Under the pieces are notes generated by a model that was not told the DNA's origin, did no database searches, and was given only the letters and a program-made list of their open reading frames with translations. 64,000 nt of DNA from Bacteroides sp. GTDB taxonomy: Bacteria > Bacillota > Clostridia > Lachnospirales > Lachnospiraceae. Position numbers and translations under genes: made by a program. The stretch is from contig JAMPBO010000016.1 in the NCBI GenBank assembly GCA_023666705.1, positions 17,212-81,211 on the forward strand. The letters run 5' to 3'. This document shows, piece by piece, positions 53,038-61,633 of the stretch (positions within the stretch are counted from its first letter, which is position 1; each line of letters opens with the position of its first letter).

Positions 53038-53895
53038 CTAATTATATAGGCTCTCGCAGGCGTAATCATCCTCGCCTATCAATCGTATCAGCTCCGTAAC
53101 AAGCTTTTTAAAATTAGCAGCCGCCTTGTCTGCCGTCTCCTGCACCTCGCTATGGTTCAGGGGCTTTGGTGAAATTCCTGCTGCCATATTTGTGATACAG
53201 GAGATTCCGCAGACATTAAGCCCCATATGTCTTGCCGCCATAGCCTCACATGCCGTACTCATTCCGACTGCATCACCGCCAAGGAACCGGTACATACGGA
53301 TTTCGGCAGGCGTCTCATAATTTGGTCCTGTTGTCTGCAAATACACGCCCTGTTGTATGGAAACAGCCGTATTTCTTGCCGCCTGCTTTATCAGCTCCCT
53401 AAGCTTTTTTCCGTACACCTCGCTCATGTCAGGAAACCTCGTGCCAAGCTCATTTACATTTTCGCCAATCAAAGGGCTTGGAACAAAGCTTGTGATATGG
53501 TCTGTTATCATCATCAAATCCCCCGGAACAAAGGACGGATTCATGCCGCCTGCCGCATTTGTGAGGATAACGGTTTTCGCCCCCATCAGCCCCATCAGTC
53601 TCACGGGAAGGACAACGTCCGACATTGGGTAGCCCTCGTAATAATGCACCCTGCCCTGCATTGCAACAACAGGCACTTCCTCAACATATCCGAAAATAAA
53701 TCTTCCTTTATGTCCTGCCACAGTCGATGTGGGAAATCCCTCTATAGCTGAATACTCTATAGCTGCCTTTATATCCATCTGTTCGGCGTAATCCCCAAGT
53801 CCCGAACCAAGCACAAGTGCAGCCTTTGGCTCAAAGATAGCCTTGCTTTTCACTGCGGCAAGACACCGCTGCAATTTTTCATATACCCCATTCAT
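53038..53895 (-). CDS. punA: Purine nucleoside phosphorylase
   Basis: 285 residues, trimeric-type PNP. LVLGSGLGDYAEQM at the start binds phosphate, MQGRVHYYEGYPMSDVVLPV and ILTNAAGGMN are diagnostic, with QTTGPNYETPAEIRMYRFLG later. It splits inosine and guanosine to base plus ribose 1-phosphate. Ribosome site AAAGGAGG. Directly after deoC. Confidence 0.95.
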   Translation of the reverse strand: MNGVYEKLQRCLAAVKSKAIFEPKAALVLGSGLGDYAEQMDIKAAIEYSAIEGFPTSTVAGHKGRFIFGYVEEVPVVAMQGRVHYYEGYPMSDVVLPVRLMGLMGAKTVILTNAAGGMNPSFVPGDLMMITDHITSFVPSPLIGENVNELGTRFPDMSEVYGKKLRELIKQAARNTAVSIQQGVYLQTTGPNYETPAEIRMYRFLGGDAVGMSTACEAMAARHMGLNVCGISCITNMAAGISPKPLNHSEVQETADKAAANFKKLVTELIRLIGEDDYACESLYN

Positions 53896-53909
53896 ATTAA
53901 TACCCTCCT

Positions 53910-54557
53910 TTATTTGTTCATCATATCTACGGCTGAGCTTGTTCCAAGCCTGTCGCAGCCTGCGGCGAGAAATGCCTCCATATCCTCCACAGACCTGATT
54001 CCGCCTGCCGCCTTAATTTTAACACCGTCCCCTATATTTTCCTTAAAAAGCAGGACATCCTCCATTGTTGCCCCGCCTGTGCCAAAGCCCGTTGACGTTT
54101 TTATGTAATCTGCTCCTGCATTTGTCACTGCATGGCACATGGCTATTTTTTCCTCATCCGTAAGATAGCAGGTTTCTACTATGACCTTTAAAATTTTATT
54201 CCCTGCAGCCTTTTTCAGTGCCCGTATTTCATGTTCTACAGCTTCATAATTGCCGTTTTTTACATCTGAAATATTGACTACCATGTCAAGCTCCGAGGCA
54301 CCGTCAATAATTGCCTGCTCTGCCTCTGCTATCTTTGCCTCGGTAACAGAGTAACCAAGTGGAAATCCGATTACGGTGCAGATGTTTATTTTTTCTCCAT
54401 AGCTGTCGTGAATTCTTTTTATATAGCATGGCGGCACACAAACCGACGCAGCTCCAAAGCGGATTGCCTCATCACAAAGCTTCTGGATATCCTCCCACGT
54501 TGCATATGCCTTCAGTAACGTATGGTCTACATGTTTTATTATTTCCTGACTTGTCAT
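53910..54557 (-). CDS. deoC: Deoxyribose-phosphate aldolase
   Basis: 215 residues from ATG 54557, AAGGGAG upstream; the frame from 54599 was rejected. Class I aldolase: VDHTLLKAYATW at the start, the catalytic lysines in ILKVIVETCYL and DYIKTSTGFGTGGAT, and VKIKAAGGIRSVEDM. It cleaves deoxyribose 5-phosphate to acetaldehyde and glyceraldehyde 3-phosphate. Likely first gene of the deoC-punA-NYN-DUF4153-cdd-add-udp operon. Confidence 0.96.
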   Translation of the reverse strand: MTSQEIIKHVDHTLLKAYATWEDIQKLCDEAIRFGAASVCVPPCYIKRIHDSYGEKINICTVIGFPLGYSVTEAKIAEAEQAIIDGASELDMVVNISDVKNGNYEAVEHEIRALKKAAGNKILKVIVETCYLTDEEKIAMCHAVTNAGADYIKTSTGFGTGGATMEDVLLFKENIGDGVKIKAAGGIRSVEDMEAFLAAGCDRLGTSSAVDMMNK

Positions 54558-54711
54558 AAAAAGCTCCCTTCCATGCCTGTGATATTCTTTATCGTGCAAC
54601 TATATTTTAGAAATTGTGCATGTCACTTATCTTTCATTTTCTTAAAGATTAATCAGTTTTATTTTACCATAAGAATGAAACAAAAGGAACCTGCCTGATT
54701 GAAATAACTGA

Positions 54712-54897
54712 CATAAGGACACATCACTGGCATTTTCGCTTTCCTACATGGAAATGTTTACAATCGCAAAGCAAATCGCTGCAAGAGATACAACATTTAT
54801 GCCGTTTGTGGTTGCTGCCATATTCTACTATGTGTTCAATCTATTGGTTGCATTTGTTATGAGAAAATGTGAGAAGAAGCTTAATTATTACAGCTAG
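54712..54897 (+). pseudogene. 3' remnant of an amino acid ABC transporter permease
   Basis: Codons for 61 residues end at TAG 54897: HKDTSLAFSLSYMEMFTIAK at the start, then FMPFVVAAIFYYVFNLLVAF. This is the C-terminal end of HisM/TcyB-type permeases. The upstream part is missing: a stop lies directly before it and no start is present. It is followed by its ATPase partner, also broken. Confidence 0.8.
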
Positions 54898-54907
54898 GAG
54901 GCATCTT

Positions 54908-55666
54908 ATGGTATACCTTGAAATGAATGATGTGAAAAAATCCTTTGGTGACCTTGAAGTGTTGAAAGGAATATCCCTAAAAGTAAATGAGGGTGAGGTT
55001 GTATCCATTATCGGTCCGTCAGGCTCAGGTAAATCCACGCTCCTGCGTATTGCTACACTCCTTGAGACAATGGATTACGGCGACCTTTCCTACATGGGCG
55101 GGCATGCGGTTTCAATTGTGGATGGAACATCCGTATACGAAAAGCCTGTCAGGCTCCGTGAAATAAAGAAAGTTTTGGGTCTTGTTTTTCAAAACTTTAA
55201 TCTGTTTCCACACAAAAGTGTGATGCAGAATATCATTGACGCACCTGTGTTTGCACAAAAAAGAAATAAGCATGAGGTTATAGAGGAAGCAAAAGAGCTT
55301 CTTGAGCAAATGGGACTGTCAGATAAGGCAGATTACTACCCTTGCCAGTTATCGGGAGGGCAACAGCAACGGGTTGCCATCGCAAGGGCACTTGCCTAAA
55401 AGCCAAAGGTACTGTTCTTTGACGAACCAACCTCGGCACTTGACCCTGAGCTTACAGGAGAGGTTCTAAAGGTAATTAAATCTCTCGCTGAACAAAAAAT
55501 GACCATGGTTATCGTTACCCATGAAATGAGCTTTGCACAAAATATTTCAGACAGGGTTATTTTCATGGATAAGGGTGTTATTGCCGTTGAAGTTACCCCG
55601 GAGCAGGTATCTAACTCCAACCATACACGTATGCAGGAATTTCTCGGAAAGCTGAAGCATGGGTAA
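54908..55666 (+). pseudogene. Amino acid ABC transporter ATPase with an internal stop
   Basis: Full-length ATPase frame of 252 codons interrupted by TAA at 55397-55399. Before it: Walker A GPSGSGKST, Q-loop VFQNFNLFPH and signature LSGGQQQRVAIARALA. After it: [18 protein letters not shown] (Walker B) and [11 protein letters not shown] (switch His). All motifs are present and in frame, so a single nonsense codon separates them, at a place where Met is usual. With the permease cut to 61 codons, the transporter is almost certainly dead. AGGAGG precedes the ATG. Confidence 0.88.
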
Positions 55667-55673
55667 ATGCTTT

Positions 55674-55814
55674 TTAGTTCGCTGCATTCAAAAGTCTCTG
55701 CAATTCCTCTTTATTCAGCAACACCGTCTGATATTTACTTGCAAAAACCTGTGCATTATCTTCCGGCAAGGTCATTTCCACTGAAAGCAGATTTTTGAAT
55801 TGGGCAAACAGTAA
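55674..55814 (-). pseudogene. Probable C-terminal remnant of an unidentified gene
   Basis: 46 codons on the minus strand after a stop, with no start or ribosome site: FAQFKNLLSVEMTLPEDNAQ, then KYQTVLLNKEELQRLLNAAN and TAA. The helical, protein-like composition and the position beside other decayed genes suggest a remnant. Source family not recognised. Confidence 0.35.
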
Positions 55815-55892
55815 TTACCCAATTGTTGTATATCCATTTAACTTTAATGAAATGGAAAATAAAGAACAGTAAAAATTAAATACCGTCCCAAG

Positions 55893-56588
55893 CTACAGCC
55901 TTACTTCAACATACTTGTCCAATTCCATATAATCTGTTCCTGCCCTACAGTCCACTGCAAGTACATGAACGCCCTTGTCTGCTGCCTCCCGCAGCACCTT
56001 CCCAAAATCAGGATGCGTTTTATCGTTCGGAGAAAATGCATACATTTCCTTCATCTGGATAACAAAAAGTATGTATGCCTCGTAGCCCTCATCCATACAT
56101 GCAGCAAGCTCTTTAATATGCTTAACGCCTCTTTCCGTTGGTGCATCGGGGAACAATGCCAATCCGTCTTCCTCAAGTGTCACTCCCTTGACCTCAAGAA
56201 ACGCTTTTTTCTCCCCATCCTCAATGTAAAAATCAAACCGTGATTTTTTGTATGTATGTTCACGCCTTATCAATGCCTGCTTTGAAAAAATATTCCCCTT
56301 TCGCAGCCATTCTTCCACTGCATAATTTGGTGCTTGGGAATCCATATTGATAAGCAGCGGCGTTTTGCCCTCCCGCACCTTTTCCACTGCAACCAAATCA
56401 TACGCCGTCTTCCGGTTCGGGTTATCGGATTTTTCAAGATACACAATTGCATTTGGCACAAGAAGCTCCCTGCATCTGCCCGTATTTTTCACATGAACCT
56501 TCTCTATTTTGCCTTCCATTTCCACATATGCGATAAATCTGTTTGGTCTATTTATAAATGTTCCCTTTACTATATTTTTATATTTCAT
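55893..56588 (-). CDS. sfsA: Sugar fermentation stimulation protein homolog SfsA
   Basis: 231 residues from ATG 56588, GAGGTGG upstream; the frame from 56612 was rejected. An N-terminal OB-like part (RPNRFIAYVEMEGKIEKVHV, TGRCRELLVPNAIVYLEKSD) precedes a PD-(D/E)XK-like nuclease fold with SRFDFYIE and AFLEVKGVTLEEDGLALFPD. SfsA proteins bind nucleic acid; cellular role is unsettled. Confidence 0.93.
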   Translation of the reverse strand: MKYKNIVKGTFINRPNRFIAYVEMEGKIEKVHVKNTGRCRELLVPNAIVYLEKSDNPNRKTAYDLVAVEKVREGKTPLLINMDSQAPNYAVEEWLRKGNIFSKQALIRREHTYKKSRFDFYIEDGEKKAFLEVKGVTLEEDGLALFPDAPTERGVKHIKELAACMDEGYEAYILFVIQMKEMYAFSPNDKTHPDFGKVLREAADKGVHVLAVDCRAGTDYMELDKYVEVRL

Positions 56589-56763
56589 TTGCCACCTCAA
56601 ACAAAGCGACACCTTTTATGATGCCGTTGCTTTTACTTTATGGTCTGCCGCACTATGAAGCACCTTGGTTCTGATACCTTGTAAAGTATATCAGCTTATG
56701 GAAATCTCAATGTCATTTCCGCCTCTATCAATTGCCGTAATTGTAAGGCATCCGTCATCGTAG

Positions 56764-57393
56764 TCACTTATCCGCCTCTCTGACTGACGCAACAAAACGT
56801 TCAATTTTCTTTGGATCCTTGCCCTGCCTGTCTTCATATTCAACCCCTGATGAAACGTCCACACCGTCAGGATTTACATACTTTAACGCAGCAGCCACAT
56901 TACTGTCATCAAGACCTCCTGCAAGCAGGAACAACTTTCCGTCACGAGGTATTTCCTTTAACAAATTCCAATCAAAGGTTTTTCCACTTCCAGGCTCATG
57001 GGCATCAAAAACATATCCTGCTATCTGCGGACATTTCCCATACGCCTCATACTTATCCATATCGCTTATGTTAAATGCCTTTAATATGGGAATATGTCCT
57101 TCCTTTATAATGTCCTCACCAAGCTCACCATGTATCTGAACATAGTCAAAGCCCGCCTGTCTGGCAAGCCTCACCTGCTCTAAGGTTGGCGACACCATAA
57201 CGGCAACCGCCTTTATATCGTCAGAAAGTGCTTTAATTATTTTTGCAGCATTCTCCACGCTTGTATTACGTCTGCTTTTTTCATAAAACATGACGATGCC
57301 TGCAAAATCAACCTTATTTTTGTTCAGGTACTCCGCTTCCGAGGCATCCGTCAAGCCGCATATTTTAATTTTATAGATTCTTTCTGACATACA
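56764..57393 (-). CDS. trpF: Phosphoribosylanthranilate isomerase
   Basis: 209 residues from ATG 57393, AGGAG upstream. TIM barrel with KIKICGLTDASEAEY (catalytic Cys), YVQIHGELGE, and the end LAGGLDDSNVAAAL ... DGVDVSSGVEYEDRQGKDP. Step of tryptophan synthesis. No other trp gene is in the window, so it stands apart from the usual operon; it lies 22 bases after a lipoprotein gene. Confidence 0.9.
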   Translation of the reverse strand, partial: CMSERIYKIKICGLTDASEAEYLNKNKVDFAGIVMFYEKSRRNTSVENAAKIIKALSDDIKAVAVMVSPTLEQVRLARQAGFDYVQIHGELGEDIIKEGHIPILKAFNISDMDKYEAYGKCPQIAGYVFDAHEPGSGKTFDWNLLKEIPRDGKLFLLAGGLDDSNVAAALKYVNPDGVDVSSGVEYEDRQGKDPKKIERFVASVREADK

Positions 57394-57415
57394 TTTTGCT
57401 CCTATCCTTTCATCA

Positions 57416-58519
57416 TTATCTTCCCGTAACTGACACCGCATCATCACATTCCAGTTTTTCAAGCCCGGTACAGTTACTTACATCTAAGGCTGTCAGCATA
57501 TTACCATTACATACAAGGCTATAAAGCTTTGGACAATTGCTTACATCCAAAGTATTAATTTGATTATTACTACAGCTAAGCTCAGTCAACTTGGTGCAGC
57601 CTGTTACGTCCAAGCTACTGATTTGATTATCATCACATTCCAGCTTTTCATGCTTTTCGCAATTACCTAAATCCAAAGCATCAAGTTGATTATCCCAACA
57701 CCTCAACAAAACCAACTCGGTGCAATTACTTATATCAATTGATTTTATATTGTTATGGCTAAAATAGAATTCGGTCAATTTGGCACATTTCGTCACATCC
57801 AATGTGTCCAGCATATTGGCATTACATGCAAACAAGTAGAGATTTGGACAGTTACTGACATCTAACGAGTTAATCTGATTTTCCTGACAATAGAACCACG
57901 TCAGATTTTGGCAATTACCAACATCAAGGCTGATAAGCCGATTCTTGCCACATGCCAAATCAAATAATTCCATACAGTCGCTTATATCAAGATTTTCAAG
58001 TTGATTGTGGGAGCAATATAATTCATACATTGTCCGACAATTGCTCACATCAAGGCTTACAAGCTGGTTATAATCACAAAAAAGTTCTTCAAGGGCATAA
58101 CAATCGCTTACATCAAGCTCTGTCAGCGAATTATCACGGCAATAAAAATTTACCAAAGCAGTCAAGCCGTTACAGGAAATTGTCCCGCTTAGATTTTTCT
58201 CGCTCCATGCAATTGATATCAATCTTCCTGTGCACCAAGCATACTGTTCCTCGTCGTTTATATCCTCCGATACATCAGCTCCAAGTGCCTTTTGCTCCGC
58301 AATCAGTCCCTGCAGGATTTCTACATCTGTCTCGTGGGAGCCCTCCATTGCCTCCGGCACTACTAATGCAGTATCCGTATTTTTCTCCTCAACCTTTAGC
58401 ACCTGTCCATCGGCATTTCCTTCCGTATCAGTATTTCCATTGCTTCCACAGGCTGTCAGCAGCCCAAGCACAAGAAGTCCTGACAGCAGCTTTGCACTGA
58501 TTTTTTTTAATTTCTTCAT
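57416..58519 (-). CDS. Leucine-rich-repeat lipoprotein
   Basis: 367 residues from ATG 58519; GAGGAG is nine bases upstream. Lipoprotein signal MKKLKKISAKLLSGLLVLGL with lipobox LLTAC (Cys24). From about residue 115, roughly eleven repeats of 21 residues, with patterns such as LDVSNCPNLYLFACNANML, form a right-handed LRR-like solenoid rich in Asn and Cys. It is probably a cell-surface binding protein. Function unknown. Confidence 0.88.
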   Translation of the reverse strand: MKKLKKISAKLLSGLLVLGLLTACGSNGNTDTEGNADGQVLKVEEKNTDTALVVPEAMEGSHETDVEILQGLIAEQKALGADVSEDINDEEQYAWCTGRLISIAWSEKNLSGTISCNGLTALVNFYCRDNSLTELDVSDCYALEELFCDYNQLVSLDVSNCRTMYELYCSHNQLENLDISDCMELFDLACGKNRLISLDVGNCQNLTWFYCQENQINSLDVSNCPNLYLFACNANMLDTLDVTKCAKLTEFYFSHNNIKSIDISNCTELVLLRCWDNQLDALDLGNCEKHEKLECDDNQISSLDVTGCTKLTELSCSNNQINTLDVSNCPKLYSLVCNGNMLTALDVSNCTGLEKLECDDAVSVTGR

Positions 58520-58625
58520 TCGATTTTTCTCCTCTATCCTTACTATCATACATGCATTTTCAAGCTTGTTTTTTCATGTATTACACATATTATACGTTTG
58601 AAGAATAAAACGAACAATCGGATAA

Positions 58626-59300
58626 TTACGTTAAAAGCTTTTCTATTTTATCCCCAAGCTTGCTCTGAAAGAAATTTACAACAAGTCCCGTAAATACACC
58701 TGCAATAATCGTTCCCTCTCTTGTCCCCTTGATTGAGAAGTCAAAAAACAGGGCAGATAATATCACGGCTATCACAACACAGGATAAATCAAATACTATT
58801 TTTACGTTGCCAAACCGTTTGTTTATTGTATCTGATACCGCCTTGATAAATGCCTCTGCAGAATTCATTATCACATTTGCAACAACCGCCAAAAATACTC
58901 CAAACCCAATCACAACGGTACCCAAAATCACAAGCAGCAATTCCATAATATAGGACTCCGGCTTCAAAAAGGATACAAGCCACATACCAATATCCGTAAA
59001 ATATCCAAATAAAAATGACAGTGGCACCTGCAGGAGCTGTATCGGCTTAAAGTTCTTCCTCAAAATCAAAATCTGCCCCACAATCAAAATGCAGTTCCAT
59101 ATAGTAAGCCAGGTGCCCAAGCTAAATGCCGTAAACTTAAGGCTCAGTACATTTGCAACGGATGACGTGGGCGAAACTCCAAGCCTGGCTTCCTTTGTCA
59201 TGGCAACCCCAACTGCCACAATAAACAGACTAATTATAAAAAGTATGTATCTTTTTACAAGCTCCTTTTTGCTCATTTTTTCTTCTTGTGTATCACTCAT
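58626..59300 (-). CDS. YczE-like (DUF6198) integral membrane protein
   Basis: 224 residues from ATG 59300, GGGAGT upstream; the frame from 59327 was rejected. Five to six transmembrane helices; RYILFIISLFIVAVGVAMTK, LGVSPTSSVANVLSLK and FGYFTDIGMWL match the YczE/YyaS/YitT-related group. Function unknown, sometimes linked to transport. A near-perfect 24-bp palindrome lies 84-107 bases upstream. Confidence 0.82.
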   Translation of the reverse strand: MSDTQEEKMSKKELVKRYILFIISLFIVAVGVAMTKEARLGVSPTSSVANVLSLKFTAFSLGTWLTIWNCILIVGQILILRKNFKPIQLLQVPLSFLFGYFTDIGMWLVSFLKPESYIMELLLVILGTVVIGFGVFLAVVANVIMNSAEAFIKAVSDTINKRFGNVKIVFDLSCVVIAVILSALFFDFSIKGTREGTIIAGVFTGLVVNFFQSKLGDKIEKLLT

Positions 59301-59648
59301 AGGCTTACTCCCTGCATCAAATAACAAGCACAGCCTCCTCTTTTATAAAGGTGTATTGCTGTGCCTTTGTCTTCCATAATATATTGATATAAAACGTTAT
59401 ATATCAATTATTCTATATTCATCAATTATAAAAGTCAAGAAATAGGAACCGATACACTTAAGAATTTAAAAAATTGCTTAAATCGTCTTTATTGAAAATA
59501 AATGCACTTTATGATAAAATGTGCATGGCACATTTTACTTTGCGGAAAAACATCGCAGACGAAAGCTTGCAGACTGCATATTTGGTAAAATTTTTTTGTA
59601 AAAACATTTCTAAGGAAACCGACTGTATTACAAGGAGATTAACTGATT
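59301..59648. other. 348-bp intergenic region between divergent genes
   Basis: Holds the palindrome at 59384-59407 and start signals for the YczE-like gene (minus) and the diguanylate cyclase (plus). Short hydrophobic frames here have no ribosome site and are not called. Confidence 0.5.
59384..59407. promoter_or_regulatory. 24-bp near-perfect palindrome upstream of the YczE-like gene
   Basis: Arms TTGATATA and TATATCAA flank a central AACGTT; only one symmetrical position pair (A/A) breaks the palindrome. It overlaps the AT-rich promoter area of the YczE-like gene and looks like a repressor operator. Regulator not identified. Confidence 0.55.
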
Positions 59649-61298
59649 ATGGAAAAGGAACATGAAAATCGTTATCACCATACATTTACAATTCTGTTTG
59701 CAATCGCACTTATATGTCTTACTATTACATTTGCTGCAGCATTTTATTTGGGTGCCTCCAGAAAAGGGTTGCTCGGCGATTCCGGAAAAAACCTGCTGAT
59801 ATCATTAACAGAGCAATGGGAGCAATTGGAAACGCAGCAAGGTGAGACTGCATGTTTTCAGTATACAATTCCCCAAGAGGATGACAACCTCATGCTCTCT
59901 TTTACTGCCCATGCACCTATGGATGTATATTTAGATGATGCATTAATCTTTCATTTTGATAATCCTGAAAAAATCAACGTGCGTCCTGCCTATTTTCTTG
60001 AGCTGCCAACTGACTGTGCAGGTAAAGACCTTACACTGGCAATCGACGGAAGCACATCTTTACAGAAACAAATTTGCAGCAGTGCCTGCATCGGCAGCCA
60101 CAGGGCAGTCATTGTACATTTTTTATTCAGAACCATATACACCTGCTTTATAAGTGTATATTTGATTTTGTTGGGCTCACTTCTGATTTTCGCAAATATT
60201 CCGCTATATACAAAAAAAGTAAAAACTTTTTTTGGAAATGCACAGCTGACGCACCTTGGATTATTTATGATTTCATCAGGTGTCTGGATGCTAAATGATT
60301 CCCAGTTTCTGATGTTGTTTACAGACAGCTACTGGAGAATGGGATTAATTTCCTCAACTGCATTTTGCCTGATACCTGTATTCCTTGTACTGTTTATCCA
60401 AAAAATGCTGCTAAATTCAGGTGAACAAAAACGTGGAAGGGAACCTTTGAAATATCTGATACTGCCACATATTTTCACCCTATGCCTATACTTGGTACTC
60501 TACGCTTTCGGTTCTCCCCTAAAGACATACACGTTACCTTTAGAGCACACATTTATTATAATTACACTTGGAATATGCCTGTTTGAGTGTAGGAAAAATA
60601 TACGGAACACAGGTAACAGCAATATTAAAAAAATCATATACGGCTTTTACCTATTTACAGTTCTATGTATTTTAGCATTTATATGTTATTACTTTATTCC
60701 TAAAATTCCATATGCCGGAATTTATTGTTTGGGTTTCCTGTTCTTTTCCATTATTTTGGCAAATGCAGCCATCCACAAGGCTATAACCATTATTCAGCAC
60801 GGTGCCAATGCCGAGACATACCAGCGTCTGGCATACATTGATATGCTGACTGGAATTGGAAACCGTACCGCCTATACAAAAATGTGTAACGACATGCAGG
60901 AGCCTCCAATCTGCATTATGCTTGATATCAATGGTCTAAAATATACAAATGACAACTATGGACATCGGGCAGGTGATAATTTGATTATGACGGCTGCACA
61001 CAGCATTAAATCAGCATTTGAGCCAAACGGACACTGTTTTCGGGTTGGCGGCGACGAATTTGTCGTATTGTTAGATACAAAATATATGGACGACCTTCCA
61101 AATATGCTTCAGACACTTGACAATACCATTGCCAAAGAAAATGCCACACGTGATTTTCCGCTGTCTATCGCCTGTGGTTATGCTGCTCCTGCAAACACAC
61201 AGGATTCCTATGATCGGATTTATCGGGAGGCAGACGAAAAAATGTATGCCAACAAACGGGAAATGAAGAAACAGCTTGCCACAGGAACTGTTAAATAA
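59649..61298 (+). CDS. Membrane diguanylate cyclase (GGDEF) with extracytoplasmic sensor
   Basis: 549 residues. One N-terminal helix (about 12-35), an extracytoplasmic beta-rich region (about 45-150), then seven transmembrane helices (about 155-385), as in 7TMR-DISM-type receptors. The C-terminal GGDEF domain begins RLAYIDMLTGIGNRTAY and has the active motif GGDEF at 467-471. No RxxD inhibitory site is visible five residues before it. It should make cyclic di-GMP in response to an outside signal. AAGGAG lies 11 bases before the ATG. Confidence 0.9.
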   Translation: MEKEHENRYHHTFTILFAIALICLTITFAAAFYLGASRKGLLGDSGKNLLISLTEQWEQLETQQGETACFQYTIPQEDDNLMLSFTAHAPMDVYLDDALIFHFDNPEKINVRPAYFLELPTDCAGKDLTLAIDGSTSLQKQICSSACIGSHRAVIVHFLFRTIYTCFISVYLILLGSLLIFANIPLYTKKVKTFFGNAQLTHLGLFMISSGVWMLNDSQFLMLFTDSYWRMGLISSTAFCLIPVFLVLFIQKMLLNSGEQKRGREPLKYLILPHIFTLCLYLVLYAFGSPLKTYTLPLEHTFIIITLGICLFECRKNIRNTGNSNIKKIIYGFYLFTVLCILAFICYYFIPKIPYAGIYCLGFLFFSIILANAAIHKAITIIQHGANAETYQRLAYIDMLTGIGNRTAYTKMCNDMQEPPICIMLDINGLKYTNDNYGHRAGDNLIMTAAHSIKSAFEPNGHCFRVGGDEFVVLLDTKYMDDLPNMLQTLDNTIAKENATRDFPLSIACGYAAPANTQDSYDRIYREADEKMYANKREMKKQLATGTVK

Positions 61299-61322
61299 TT
61301 GCACGCAAATTGTTAAAAATCC

Positions 61323-61351
61323 TTAAAAGACACTCTGCGATATGTTATGAT
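61323..61351 (+). promoter_or_regulatory. Putative promoter of a small RNA
   Basis: TTAAAA (61323-61328) and TATGAT (61346-61351) with a 17-base spacer, directly before the inverted-repeat element. The -35 is a weak match. Confidence 0.4.
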
Positions 61352-61357
61352 ACAGAT

Positions 61358-61510
61358 GGAACAATCGTGTTACAGGGTGGCTGACATTTATTTACTTGAT
61401 TTGTCACTAATGTCTTAGAGCATAGAAATACCACCCTATACTTTAACCGAGTGGCGGGTGGTATTTCTATACTATATCATGAGGTCAACCACTTTGTAGG
61501 CGATTGTTCC
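61358..61510. ncRNA. Putative small RNA within a 153-bp element with terminal inverted repeats
   Basis: The ends are imperfect inverted repeats: GGAACAATCGTGTTACAGGG at 61358 against the complement of 61489-61510, sharing GGAACAATCG, TACA and TGG. Inside, ATAGAAATACCACCC (61422-61436) pairs perfectly with 61456-61470 over 15 bp, with a 19-base loop, and GACATT pairs with AATGTC. The strong hairpin plus promoter on the plus strand suggests a ~110-base RNA. The sequence is reminiscent of antisense RNAs of type I toxin-antitoxin loci, but no toxin frame was found. Confidence 0.45.
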
Positions 61511-61633
61511 TTCGTATTTAATATAATATGCCTATAATATTGATTCAAGCATTATTTTCTGTAAAACACTCATAATTGAAGTAAAACATAGCCTTCAATT
61601 TCAGCTAAAAAATAACATCCCCGCATAAAACCT

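Larger units (their letters stand above)
61299..61633. other. 335-bp intergenic region with a putative small RNA element
   Basis: Lies between the convergent diguanylate cyclase and surface-protein genes. It contains the element at 61358-61510 described separately; the remainder (61511-61633) is AT-rich with no feature seen. Confidence 0.5.

Noticed and set aside
56691..56763. Protein-like stretch (TITAIDRGGNDIEISIS) directly after the trpF stop in another frame
   Set aside because: About 24 codons, no start or ribosome site. It could be a tiny remnant but is too short to call.
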